Assembly: GCF_001684975.1 (NCBI RefSeq)
Contig: NZ_MAYH01000001.1
Coordinates: 62,001 to 126,000 of the forward strand
Direction of reading: 5' to 3'
DNA length: 64,000 bases
Source of the DNA: Chryseobacterium artocarpi
Lineage (GTDB): Bacteria; Bacteroidota; Bacteroidia; Flavobacteriales; Weeksellaceae
How positions within the stretch are numbered: position 1 is the stretch's first letter; each line of letters opens with the position of its first letter. This document shows, in pieces, positions 7,988 to 16,208 of this stretch. The translations under genes were made by a program, and so were the position numbers. Under the pieces are notes generated by a model. It had not been told where the DNA came from and made no database searches. It was given only the letters and a program-made list of their open reading frames with translations.

Positions 7988-8371
7988 TTATAGAATTTGA
8001 ATTGGTTTCTTAAATTCATCAATTGCCACAAACGTAAAATCACCCACGATCGCTTTTTCTCTTTCATAAGAGTACATTTGCTCCGTATAGATCTCTACAT
8101 TTACCTTCATACTTGTTTTTCCGACATAGGAAACCTTTCCAATCAGTTCTACAATCGTTCCGGCAGGAATAGGCTTTTTAAAATCGATCTTGTCACTGCT
8201 TACCGTTACCACTCTTTTTCTTGCAAATCGGGTAGCAGCAATAAAGGCAACTTCATCCATCAGCTGCATTGCAGTACCTCCGAAAAGAGTATCGTAATGA
8301 TTGGTAGTGTTAGGAAAAACCGCTTTAAAAATTCTGGTTTCGGCAGCTTGAATTCTTTCTTCTGTAGTCAT
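7988..8371 (-). CDS. YciA-like acyl-CoA thioesterase (hotdog fold)
   Basis: The protein has 127 aa, one hotdog domain. TNHYDTLFGGTAMQLMDE (23-40) carries the family's active-site pattern: Asn24, the GG turn at 31-32 and Asp39. VTVSSDKIDFKKPIP follows, as in the YciA/acyl-CoA hydrolase group, which hydrolyses a range of short to long acyl-CoAs in the cytoplasm. The only regulatory element upstream is a cobalamin riboswitch ending about 125 bp before its start codon, an unexpected neighbour for a thioesterase. A weak inverted repeat (ATTTCATT/AATGAAAT) lies right before the ATG. Confidence 0.85.
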   Translation of the reverse strand: MTTEERIQAAETRIFKAVFPNTTNHYDTLFGGTAMQLMDEVAFIAATRFARKRVVTVSSDKIDFKKPIPAGTIVELIGKVSYVGKTSMKVNVEIYTEQMYSYEREKAIVGDFTFVAIDEFKKPIQIL

Positions 8372-8497
8372 ATTTCATTATTAATTAAAGCGAAATGAAA
8401 TAGTATCAAAACAACAGAATAATGACAGGAACTTTGGAAATCCCTGAAACAATCCATCAGATCAATAAAACTTCAGATCGCGAAAGTTTTTTGTTTA

Positions 8498-8672
8498 AGA
8501 AATCGGCAGGTCTCCTGACTTGTAACATCTTTTATCTCCTTCCCATGCCTCGCACAGTGGATCTTTTGATAAAGACTTCAGTTACTTACAGTTGCGCGAC
8601 AGTCCGTGATTTTCACACGGTTCCCTTTTAATCTGCGGTTATGCAGAACCAGTTTCTGTGATGAATAAGCGT
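8498..8672 (-). promoter_or_regulatory. Cobalamin (B12) riboswitch
   Basis: On the minus strand the class-defining blocks appear in order: TTAAAAGGGAACCGTGTG with the paired ATCACGG, then CTGTCGCGCAACTGTAAG, CCACTGTGCGAGGCATGGGAAGG (read in two parts), and the B12 box AGTCAGGAGACCTGCC (8520-8505). These are the conserved core of adenosylcobalamin riboswitches. A possible expression platform follows at about 8493-8470: a stem AAAACTTTC/GAAGTTTT followed by ATT. It should lower expression of a downstream gene when B12 is present, usually btuB or a B12-independent isozyme. Here only the thioesterase gene follows, with no TonB receptor. The gap 8372-8701 holds nothing else recognisable. Confidence 0.93.
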
Positions 8673-8701
8673 TAAAACTTTTCGGTGCAAAAATAATGAA
8701 T

Positions 8702-9499
8702 TTATTCCGGATTATGATAAATAATCTGGCTGATCACTTTTCCCTTCTTGATGGTCCACAGTGTTGTATATCTGTTTTCCCCGGAACCATTGATCATATA
8801 AAGGAAAATGTTGTCACTGTCTAATGAAGTGACTCCTACATTTTCGAAATCCATTGTAGGCTGGAACATATTTTTAATGGCTTCTCTTACAAAAACAGAA
8901 CCTCTTCCGGGTTGCTGAACTCGGATAGATTTAATTTCTGTCATTCCTTCAGGCAGATCATTACTGATTCCCCATGGCTTTACTTTATCAATGGTAAGAA
9001 GTTTACCGTCTGCATCTTTTTCTTTCTTACGATATCCTGCATTGGATGGGTAAACATCAATAACTACTTTGCTTCTTTGAGCTGTTGGAATTTTCGGATC
9101 AGAATTATCTGTGAAAATAAGAGATTTCCCATTTTTAGATTTCGAAGGAGTAAATGCCGGAAGCTGATCAATATAAGCAATACGGTCTTTGTTTACCATT
9201 CCTTCTTTGTCAAGAGTTTCATAACGTACAAACGGTTTGTCTTCGTCCTGTTTTTCCGGATATTTGATCCAGATCCATTCCGTTTCTCCCGGAGCAGGCT
9301 TTACATAAACAAAAACATCTCCTTTACGCATACGGATTTTATCTACAATTTTTCTGTAATTATCCTTATGTACACGCACATTGGCATAACCTTCTTCTGC
9401 TTTTACAACACCAAAAGGAACTTTATTCTGACCTTTAACGAAAGCTAAGGAAAAAATACTGAAAGCAGACAGGTACAATGCTTTGTTTACTGAAATCAT
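8702..9499 (-). CDS. Exported SH3-like domain protein
   Basis: The protein has 265 aa. Residues 1-23 are a signal peptide (ALYLSAFSIFSLAFVKGQ). Residues 30-75 (EEGYANVRVHKDNYRKIVDK, then RKGDVFVY) resemble a bacterial SH3 domain, which often binds peptidoglycan or other envelope partners. The rest is beta-rich and has no known motif. A related N-terminal layout occurs in the protein at 31249-31914 (DKDGYVNVRENADANSKII). A -7-like element TATATTTG lies at 9527-9520, about 20 nt before the ATG. The function is unknown. Confidence 0.65.
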   Translation of the reverse strand: MISVNKALYLSAFSIFSLAFVKGQNKVPFGVVKAEEGYANVRVHKDNYRKIVDKIRMRKGDVFVYVKPAPGETEWIWIKYPEKQDEDKPFVRYETLDKEGMVNKDRIAYIDQLPAFTPSKSKNGKSLIFTDNSDPKIPTAQRSKVVIDVYPSNAGYRKKEKDADGKLLTIDKVKPWGISNDLPEGMTEIKSIRVQQPGRGSVFVREAIKNMFQPTMDFENVGVTSLDSDNIFLYMINGSGENRYTTLWTIKKGKVISQIIYHNPE

Positions 9500-9557
9500 C
9501 TTAACAAATTTTAGATCCCCAAATATATAAATTAAATGCTTTTCAGAAGTATGCAGA

Positions 9558-10577
9558 CTATTTTTTAATTTGATTAATATCCAGTGTATAAATTTCGTTC
9601 TCTAAAATTTTATCAAGGACAAACTGAGGCTGAGTGTAAATATCGACTTTATCGATTACCTGAACAGAAAACTGTCCGGTTCCGATCATTTTTTCAACTT
9701 TTTCTTTCTTATTTTTATCAGACATCATAAAAAAGAGTGATTTAAGTTTCTTTCCTCCATAGTGACCGGAGTAAAGATTTTCTTCGCGTTCAAAATTTTT
9801 ATCTTCAGAGTATTTTGCATTGTCGATAAGCCTTTCTCTGCCTTTTCCTTTCATATTATCTAATAATAAAAGGTCTTTTTGTTTACTCACAAAAGCTCTT
9901 GGAAACAGAAAGCTTATAACCGGGTTCGAAATCAGTTTACTGAATAGTACACTTCCTATGAATCTGGGCTCAGTTTCGGGATAAAACATAAATGATTTTA
10001 CAATAGATAAATCCATCCAGTTAAAAGCTTCCGCTCCCAATAGCCCTGAACATCCGTTTGCCACAATACGTACTTCTTCAATATGCTGTCTTTCCTGTTT
10101 CAGAATTTCTTTAGGGATAATAGAGCTTACATAATCTGCCTTTTCACCAAACTCTTCCTTTTCCATAGGGAGAATTTCATTGCCATTGCTTTCTCTTTTA
10201 GGAAGATAAGTTCCTCCAAATCCAATTCGGTCAACAGCTATGACATGAAATATTTTATTTATATTCTTGTTTTTAAAGTAATCTAGAAAATAACCGGAAT
10301 TTTTTCCACTATCATGCATTAGGAAAAGATAGGGCTTTTTACGTCCTGTGGCTGGGTTGGGACTTACGTTTTCGTTCCCTCTGTTGGTAAGATAACGAAT
10401 AGTGTAACCTCTTAAATGAATAGAATCATAAACCGGAGCTTTCAGGTTTTCCTTTTTAAAAATGTTATTGATTTCTTCCTGTGAATAAGATGGATATAAA
10501 AAATGATATTTGGTCCAGATAAAAACGAGCCAAATGAAAAAGAAAGCAAGAATTCCCAGGGTTATTTTTTTCAGCAT
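9558..10577 (-). CDS. Membrane-anchored alpha/beta-hydrolase-like protein
   Basis: The protein has 339 aa from the ATG at 10577; an earlier TTG is not needed. An N-terminal membrane anchor (residues 5-22, ITLGILAFFFIWLVFIW) precedes a hydrolase-like domain: YLFLMHDSGKNSGYFLDYF resembles the oxyanion region, HVIAVDRIGFGGT the strand before the nucleophile, and VANGCSGLLGAEAF the nucleophile elbow. The elbow aligns with V-G-H-S-x-G as N-G-C-S-G, so the nucleophile would be Cys, or the protein may be inactive. It faces the periplasm if the single anchor is an uncleaved signal. The substrate is unknown. Confidence 0.55.
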   Translation of the reverse strand: MLKKITLGILAFFFIWLVFIWTKYHFLYPSYSQEEINNIFKKENLKAPVYDSIHLRGYTIRYLTNRGNENVSPNPATGRKKPYLFLMHDSGKNSGYFLDYFKNKNINKIFHVIAVDRIGFGGTYLPKRESNGNEILPMEKEEFGEKADYVSSIIPKEILKQERQHIEEVRIVANGCSGLLGAEAFNWMDLSIVKSFMFYPETEPRFIGSVLFSKLISNPVISFLFPRAFVSKQKDLLLLDNMKGKGRERLIDNAKYSEDKNFEREENLYSGHYGGKKLKSLFFMMSDKNKKEKVEKMIGTGQFSVQVIDKVDIYTQPQFVLDKILENEIYTLDINQIKK

Positions 10578-10650
10578 TTTCTTTGAAAGATACAAAAAGC
10601 TGAATAATTAAGGGAAATTATTAAAATTATACTTTTAAAAAATGGTAAAT

Positions 10651-10682
10651 AAAAAGAGTGTTTGATTCAAACACTCTTTTTT
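10651..10682 (-). terminator. Terminator behind the 10703-11365 gene
   Basis: Arms AAAAAGAGTGTTTGA (10651-10665) and its complement (10667-10681) give a long stem. On the minus strand it ends in CTCTTTTTATTT. Confidence 0.8.
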
Positions 10683-10702
10683 ATATCTATATTGATTTTA
10701 CT

Positions 10703-11365
10703 TTAAGATTCTGTTTTTTGATCGGATGGACCATAAATAGCTTTTGGATCGTTCTTAAGATAATAGGAAAATGCTCCATAAAATAAGAGAATAATCAGGA
10801 ATAACGCTCCACAAAGGTAGAATGCAGTTCCAAAACCATAGCTGATGGTCACTCCGCTACCTAATCCCATCCCGACTTTGTTGTTGCCAAGTCCTTCCAT
10901 TTTGGATTGGAATGTCAGGTAGAAAACCAAGAGAGAGACTAATCCCACCAGTGAAATGATGATATGGTACATGTATTTTTTCTTAATACTCTTCATAAAC
11001 TGAATGATAATTCCGGCAACTGCAGCTAAAAACGCAATAATAACAAAAGGGCTTGGAGGAATGTTCTCATTATCCTTTTTATCCTTAGAACCGGTAAGTG
11101 GAGTATATTCACTATCAGAATCTGAAGATGAGCTATCAGATTCATTTCCAAATGCAGAGCCAAAAGGAGAGCTGTTTTTCAGGCTTTCTTTCATCCTTTC
11201 ATTCATTGTTTGTTTCGAAACTCCGGTTACAAGATCGGTTCCTTTGATAGACATTAAAGTGGTATCACCACATTTTATCAGGAAGAACGGGAAAAAGAAA
11301 CATAGAATAATAACGGTATAACTCGGTATTGGAATAAGATCGGAAAGTGCTTTTAATGGTTTCAT
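10703..11365 (-). CDS. Membrane protein of unknown function
   Basis: The protein has 220 aa from the ATG at 11365; the longer frame uses a non-ATG start and reads through the preceding intergenic region. It has four hydrophobic segments: about 15-32 (TVIILCFFFPFFLIKC), 101-120, 128-148 and 180-203. An extracytoplasmic loop between the first two is rich in Ser and Asp (SSSSDSDSEY). No family motif is recognised. It stands alone between terminators. Confidence 0.6.
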   Translation of the reverse strand: MKPLKALSDLIPIPSYTVIILCFFFPFFLIKCGDTTLMSIKGTDLVTGVSKQTMNERMKESLKNSSPFGSAFGNESDSSSSDSDSEYTPLTGSKDKKDNENIPPSPFVIIAFLAAVAGIIIQFMKSIKKKYMYHIIISLVGLVSLLVFYLTFQSKMEGLGNNKVGMGLGSGVTISYGFGTAFYLCGALFLIILLFYGAFSYYLKNDPKAIYGPSDQKTES

Positions 11366-11412
11366 AATTATTGTTTTTGTTAAAAATAGGAAAATTATTG
11401 AGACTGACAATA

Positions 11413-11444
11413 AAAGAAAAAGAGAGCATCTTTAGATACTCTCT
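11413..11444 (-). terminator. Terminator behind mutS2
   Basis: On the minus strand AGAGAGTATCT and AGATGCTCTCT form a stem followed by TTTTTCTTTT. Confidence 0.7.
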
Positions 11445-11501
11445 TCTGTTATTGGTATTCATTTAATTTGAAATTCTCAAATTGATCCGCTTTCATGCTG
11501 A

Positions 11502-13649
11502 TTAAATTCTCTCAAGCTCATCCGCATCAATCGTTGTTTTGAAGGTTCCATAGTTGACAATTACCTTATTTCGGGAAATTTTTTCAATGGTTCCTACACT
11601 GGTACTTCCGGTAATACGAACACGTTGCCCAACTTTCATCCAAACTGCACGGTCACTTTTACGTTTTTCTTCCAGTTTTTCGTTGGTTTCAGCAATTTTT
11701 TCAATGACATCCTCCTTTTTAAGTTGTTGAGTGATCTTTCTTTTAACGACCTGAAGACGTTTTGATTCATCCTTGTCAGCTCCAAGTTTTCTAAACTTTT
11801 CCTGTTCCAATAGTTTCACAAAGTCTTTCACAACATCTTTTCTGGATTTTCCTTTGGTATAACTTTCGATGAACGTTTCAATCTTATTCCCAAACTGTAA
11901 TTTTCTATGCTCTTCTTCATAAAGCTTTTGGAAATTGAACAGTTTCTGCTGAAGTTGGTCATTCAGTTTCTGAAGGTTATCACGCTTATCTTCTACAGAT
12001 TCTTTCCTTTCAGCAAGATCAGACTTGAGTTTCTCAACTTCATATTTTTCCTGTTGTAGCTTTACAATCGTCTTATCAAGATTTACAATATCATGTTCTA
12101 CCTTTTTCTTAGCAGAATGAATGATGAATCTTGGAATCTTATTCTTCTCTGCAACTTCAAAAGTAAAAGAACTTCCTGCTTGTCCTACTTCCAGCTTGTA
12201 CATTGGTTCCAGCGTTTCTTCATTGAAAAGCATAGCTGCATTCTGAGCATTTGGAAGCTGTTCTATGACCAATTTAATATTGGTGTAGTGCGTTGTAATG
12301 ATCGCAAAACTTTTCTTATCATAGAAAAACTCCATAAAACTTTCCGCAAGAGCACCTCCAAGCTCAGGATCAGATCCTGTTCCAAACTCATCAATCAGTA
12401 AAAGAGTGTTAGCATCAGCCTCACGGATGATTCCGGACATTTTCTTTAACCTCGAAGAGTAAGTGGATAAATGATTTTCAATAGATTGATTATCACCAAT
12501 GTCGGTCATGATCTTTTCAAAGAAAAACATCTCTGATTTCGGATGTACAGGAACTAGGATACCACTCTGAATCATCAGTTGAAGCAACCCTACCGTTTTC
12601 AAGGTAATTGATTTCCCACCGGCATTCGGTCCGGAAATACAGATAATTCTATTGTGATCCGTTAAAGTCAGTGTCTGTGGGTGAATCGTTTTATTTTCAA
12701 CCTTGTTTCTTAACCATAGTAAAGGGTGATAAGCATCTTTTAATCTCAATGTTTTATGGTGATTGATCTTTGGCAGAACCCCATTGATGAGGTCTGCAAA
12801 TTTTGCTTTCGCTCTTGTAAGGTCAAGATCAAAAATATAAACCTGATATCTCCAAAGCTGAGGCTGGAATTCTGCAAGTTCTGCAGTAAGTTGTCTAAGA
12901 ACCTTATCAATTTCTTTTTTCTCTTCTTCTTCATTTTCACGAAGTTTGAAGTAATGCTTTACCACACTATCCGGTTGGATGTAAGTGATAGAACCTGTTT
13001 TTGAAATTCCTAATGTTCTTCCGGGAACTCTTTTCTTAAATCCTGATTTTACTGCTAAAACTCTTTGGTCATCAATAATTGTTTCCCTGATATCATCCAG
13101 AAAGTCACTCTGTCCATACGTGGTAAGAGCACGGTTGAAATTTTCCTGAATGGCTTTTTTAGCATGCTGTATTTCCGTTCTCAAGCCTTTTAGAGCAGGA
13201 GAAGCTTCACTTTTTACCTCACCAAAACGGTTGAAAACTTTGTCAACCTTGTCAATGATCTCTTTCTTGAATTCCAATACAGAAACCTCTTCCAGTAAGG
13301 TTGGAAATGTTTCCGGCATGGTAGGGAAGAACTTCTGTAATCTTCCGATCTGTTCCGTGATGGTTTTTATTTTGATGAAAGCACTGTTTTCCAGACGGTA
13401 ATTCTCAATCAGCATCAATTTCAGCTCACTCTCAATATCTTCATATTCATCAAACGGAATCGCATTTGAACTTTCAAAACTAGACAGATATTCTGATGTT
13501 TTTTTCAATGAAAGTTCCGCCTCGTCAATTTCCATCGGACGAAGTTGAAGAATTTTTTCTCTTGTTTTCGGAGAATACGCAAATGGGGAGACTTCCGCGA
13601 GCAATTGCGGAAACTCTAATTCGTCTAAATCTTCTTTATCTATATACAC
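11502..13649 (-). CDS. mutS2: MutS2-family ATPase lacking the Smr domain
   Basis: The protein has 715 aa. The core and lever helices (1-330) are followed by the MutS-type ATPase: Walker A GPNAGGKS (340-347), ST-rich switch near DIGDNQSIENHLSTYSS, and Walker B LLLIDEFGTGSDP (416-428). A long coiled coil (about 520-640) and a KOW-like strand region (GQRVRITGSTSVGTIEKI) close the protein. Canonical MutS2 (~780 aa) ends in a Smr nuclease domain, which is absent here. MutS2 proteins act on branched DNA and, in some bacteria, rescue collided ribosomes. The start is GTG at 13649; no ATG is near, and a TAAATTTG promoter element 4 nt upstream supports it. Confidence 0.88.
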   Translation of the reverse strand: MYIDKEDLDELEFPQLLAEVSPFAYSPKTREKILQLRPMEIDEAELSLKKTSEYLSSFESSNAIPFDEYEDIESELKLMLIENYRLENSAFIKIKTITEQIGRLQKFFPTMPETFPTLLEEVSVLEFKKEIIDKVDKVFNRFGEVKSEASPALKGLRTEIQHAKKAIQENFNRALTTYGQSDFLDDIRETIIDDQRVLAVKSGFKKRVPGRTLGISKTGSITYIQPDSVVKHYFKLRENEEEEKKEIDKVLRQLTAELAEFQPQLWRYQVYIFDLDLTRAKAKFADLINGVLPKINHHKTLRLKDAYHPLLWLRNKVENKTIHPQTLTLTDHNRIICISGPNAGGKSITLKTVGLLQLMIQSGILVPVHPKSEMFFFEKIMTDIGDNQSIENHLSTYSSRLKKMSGIIREADANTLLLIDEFGTGSDPELGGALAESFMEFFYDKKSFAIITTHYTNIKLVIEQLPNAQNAAMLFNEETLEPMYKLEVGQAGSSFTFEVAEKNKIPRFIIHSAKKKVEHDIVNLDKTIVKLQQEKYEVEKLKSDLAERKESVEDKRDNLQKLNDQLQQKLFNFQKLYEEEHRKLQFGNKIETFIESYTKGKSRKDVVKDFVKLLEQEKFRKLGADKDESKRLQVVKRKITQQLKKEDVIEKIAETNEKLEEKRKSDRAVWMKVGQRVRITGSTSVGTIEKISRNKVIVNYGTFKTTIDADELERI

Positions 13650-13653
13650 AGTG

Positions 13654-13661
13654 CAAATTTA
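13654..13661 (-). promoter_or_regulatory. -7 promoter element of mutS2
   Basis: TAAATTTG on the minus strand matches TAnnTTTG. Its last G is 4 nt before the GTG start, so transcription would start at or next to the start codon. No clear -33 TTG is present. Confidence 0.4.
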
Positions 13662-13832
13662 GTGAGAATTTTGATTATTACGTATATCTGAGCGATTTAC
13701 AAAATAGATTAATGAAGAATTTTAAGCTTATTTTACTATTTCTGATGAGAAACTTAAGAATTTTGGGACTGAGAAAATATATTTTGAAGCAAATACGGAT
13801 TAGCCTTATATTGCAATAGCTAAAATATATCC

Positions 13833-14198
13833 ATGAAATACTTACTGTTTATACTACTTTTTTTATCCTCCGGAATGAATGCACAGCTTAAAAAAGCAAC
13901 CCCGGGAAAAGTAAAGAAAATTGAAAAGAAAGCTGGTTTTAAGAAGAATAAGAAAGCAGGTGTTAAAAAGTATGCTATGAAAGCTTTTAGGGATGAAGAC
14001 ATCAAGAGGATTATTAATCTCAGTCAGCAAAATGATGCTCCTAAAAAAGAAATCGTAAAGAAAAACAATAGCGGTGGCGGGGCAATTATTCACGAAGAAA
14101 TTTCTTCTATGAAATATAGAATGTATCTCTTTATAGGTATGGATGCCGGTAAGGAAAGTTCGTTATATGACGAAAAACTTATAATAAGAGAGATTTAA
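13833..14198 (+). CDS. Small basic exported protein
   Basis: The protein has 121 aa. A signal peptide of about 18 residues (MKYLLFILLFLSSGMNAQ) precedes a strongly basic stretch rich in Lys (KKATPGKVKKIEKKAGFKK). The C-terminal third is less charged, with a Gly-rich turn (NNSGGGAI). No family is recognised. It is divergent from mutS2 and followed by a GNAT gene 81 bp downstream. Confidence 0.55.
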   Translation: MKYLLFILLFLSSGMNAQLKKATPGKVKKIEKKAGFKKNKKAGVKKYAMKAFRDEDIKRIINLSQQNDAPKKEIVKKNNSGGGAIIHEEISSMKYRMYLFIGMDAGKESSLYDEKLIIREI

Positions 14199-14279
14199 AA
14201 AAGATATTTATCTATTTTAATAAACATAAACGGTAGAAGGCTGAATAAAAAACAAGAAAGAGAAAAGGAGAGAATATAT

Positions 14280-14789
14280 ATGATACTGGAAACCGAAAGA
14301 TTGATCCTGAGGCAGATCAATGAAAATCATACGGAAGATATTCTAAAAATCAGAAGCAATGAAGTAATCAACCGTTATGTGAAAAGAAACTCTCCCCAAA
14401 CCAATTATGATGCTCTGGCATTTATCTTACACATTAAAAAGAAAACTCAGGATAAAGAAATTATTTTCTGGGGAATTTCATATAAAGACCATCCAAGACT
14501 TATCGGAACGATTTGCCTATGGAATTTTTCCCATGATAGAAAGACAGCTGAGGTTGGCTATGAGCTGCTTCCTGATTATCATAAAAAAGGAATCATGTCG
14601 GAAGCCTTCAGGAATGTTTTAACCTTTGGCTTTAATGACTTACAGTTACAGAAAATTTTAGCTTTTACCAATCCGTTTAATCAAGACTCTCAAACATTAC
14701 TTGTCAAACATGGGTTTGTTTTGGACGAAAAAATGAAAGACAAGGAAATCCCGGACAATATTATTTTTAGTTTAAAAAATCCACTTTAA
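14280..14789 (+). CDS. GNAT-family N-acetyltransferase (RimJ/RimL type)
   Basis: The protein has 169 aa. It starts ILETERLILRQINENHTEDI in the manner of RimJ/RimL-type acetyltransferases. The acetyl-CoA binding region is ELLPDYHKKGIMSEAFRNVL (residues about 94-113; the usual Q/RxxGxG/A is KKGIMSEA). It is followed by LQKILAFTNPFNQDSQTLLVKHGF, the conserved Asn/Ser and C-terminal helix. The family acetylates protein N-termini or small amines; the target is unknown. The leader has a purine-rich stretch (GAGAAAAGGAGAG) 6 nt before the ATG, unusual for this genome. Confidence 0.85.
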   Translation: MILETERLILRQINENHTEDILKIRSNEVINRYVKRNSPQTNYDALAFILHIKKKTQDKEIIFWGISYKDHPRLIGTICLWNFSHDRKTAEVGYELLPDYHKKGIMSEAFRNVLTFGFNDLQLQKILAFTNPFNQDSQTLLVKHGFVLDEKMKDKEIPDNIIFSLKNPL

Positions 14790-14855
14790 AGGAAATATTC
14801 TTGAATATTGACCGTTTCTTATGCTGATAAATTCAGAACATTAAAATTTAGTTAG

Positions 14856-15529
14856 ATACAGAAATTTTTCAAAAAAAGAGTGAACAGGATTTATCTCGTG
14901 TATATTTTGTCTGTTATTTTCATTGAAGTCTTTCTTATTGATACTTCAAAAACCAAATTTTTAATCAATGCCGTTTTATTGCAATGCTTTTTTTATCCTA
15001 ATTATTCTTTAGGAAATGTGTATTGGTCGTTAAGTACAGAATGGATCTGTTATCTGATATTCCTTTTTCTTCTTTTCAGTATCATTCGTTGCAAAATACG
15101 CTGGGAACTATTGATAATTATAGGTCTGATTCTAAGATTTACACACGGGCTTAATTCTCTGATAAGACCATATCTTCTTATCTTCTGGGAATAGGATTTG
15201 CCTTTTTGCCAAGGGAAAAAATGAGAGGGAATCTGATTATTTATATTACTGCAATTCTTTCGCTGTTATTGTTATAAATCGAAAAAAGACTCTTTTCTAT
15301 TCCTTTATTATCAGCCATCATGATAAAACAATTATATGATGGATAAGAAAGTGTAATTAGGAAATTTTTGGGAAGTAATATATTATACATTATATCGTTC
15401 TGACAATAGAAATTGGTTTTCGTTTCCTCAGAGCTTTTGAATAGCTTTCTGTTGATAGGAATATCTATACTATTATCTTACTTTTCCTACATTCTGATTG
15501 AAAGAAAAGTGAAGATATTTAAAGTCTGA
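14856..15529 (+). pseudogene. Decayed acyltransferase-3 (OafA/YrhL-like) membrane protein
   Basis: Fragments of one protein appear in order in different frames. [14 protein letters not shown] (14862-14903) and [14 protein letters not shown] (about 15015-15056) are hallmarks of acyltransferase-3 proteins. A stop at 15192 is followed by a shifted frame with GIGFAFL. The region ends with [17 protein letters not shown] (about 15470-15523), the typical last membrane helix and C-terminus, with stop at 15527. The N-terminal helix is missing and several internal segments are lost or frameshifted, so no functional enzyme can be made. Intact relatives O-acylate surface polysaccharides. This accounts for the whole gap 14790-15566. 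Confidence 0.75.
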
Positions 15530-15554
15530 GTTATGCTTTTATTTTAATATTAAT

Positions 15555-15562
15555 TACTTTTG
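15555..15562 (+). promoter_or_regulatory. -7 promoter element of ung
   Basis: TACTTTTG matches TAnnTTTG and ends 4 nt before the ung ATG. TATG at 15532-15535 sits at the -33 distance (19 nt) but is only a partial match. Confidence 0.45.
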
Positions 15563-15566
15563 CAGT

Positions 15567-16208
15567 ATGACCTGGACAGAAATTTTAGCACCGATAAAGA
15601 GTACGGAATACTTTAAAACCCTTTGGGAAAAAGTAAAAAATGAATATGCAACTACAACGGTTTTTCCACCTAAAAATCAGATTTTCCGTGCGTTGGAACT
15701 TACATCATTTGAAGATGTTGAGGTTGTAATTATCGGGCAGGATCCTTACCATAATGATTACCAGGCAAATGGTTTGTGTTTTTCCGTTTCAGAACAGGTG
15801 ACAGCACCACCATCACTTAAGAATATTTTTATTGAATTAAAAGATGACCTCGGTGTAGTAAGAACTTCCAAAGAACTTGATGATTGGGGAAAACAAGGCG
15901 TTCTTTTACTGAATGCAACACTTACAGTTCGTGCTCATTCACCAAACTCTCATAAAGATTTAGGTTGGGAAAAGTTTACGAACTATATTATTAAAGAAAT
16001 TTCCGATAAAAAAGAAAATGTAGTCTTTGTATTGTGGGGCGCTTTTGCACAGAAAAAAGCCGAACTCATTGATCCGGCTAAGCATTTTATCATAAAATCG
16101 GCGCACCCGTCACCATTCTCTGTATATAGAGGTTTTTTCGGAAGCAAACCTTTTTCAAAAATTAACGAATATCTTACTTCAAAAGGTAAAAAGCCTATTT
16201 CGTGGTAG
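15567..16208 (+). CDS. ung: Uracil-DNA glycosylase, family 1
   Basis: The protein has 213 aa, close to the usual ~220. The water-activating loop GQDPYH (57-62, catalytic Asp59), the uracil-binding strand VLLLNATLTV (112-121), VLWG (155-158) and the DNA-intercalating loop HPSPFS (180-185) are all present. It excises uracil from DNA as the first step of base-excision repair. It is transcribed alone. Its last 14 bp overlap the convergent lipoprotein gene, so the two 3' ends share coding DNA and there is no room for a classical terminator between them. Confidence 0.97.
   Translation: MTWTEILAPIKSTEYFKTLWEKVKNEYATTTVFPPKNQIFRALELTSFEDVEVVIIGQDPYHNDYQANGLCFSVSEQVTAPPSLKNIFIELKDDLGVVRTSKELDDWGKQGVLLLNATLTVRAHSPNSHKDLGWEKFTNYIIKEISDKKENVVFVLWGAFAQKKAELIDPAKHFIIKSAHPSPFSVYRGFFGSKPFSKINEYLTSKGKKPISW

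Noticed and set aside
8422..8631. Plus-strand 69-codon frame
   Set aside because: It lies on the opposite strand of the cobalamin riboswitch, whose conserved blocks explain the sequence.
14280..14789. GNAT as the missing microviridin N-acetyltransferase
   Set aside because: It is 5.6 kb upstream with unrelated genes between and looks like a RimJ/RimL-type enzyme.
14880..15194. Intact 104-aa membrane protein
   Set aside because: It is the open middle part of a broken acyltransferase-3 gene; related pieces continue on both sides in and out of frame.
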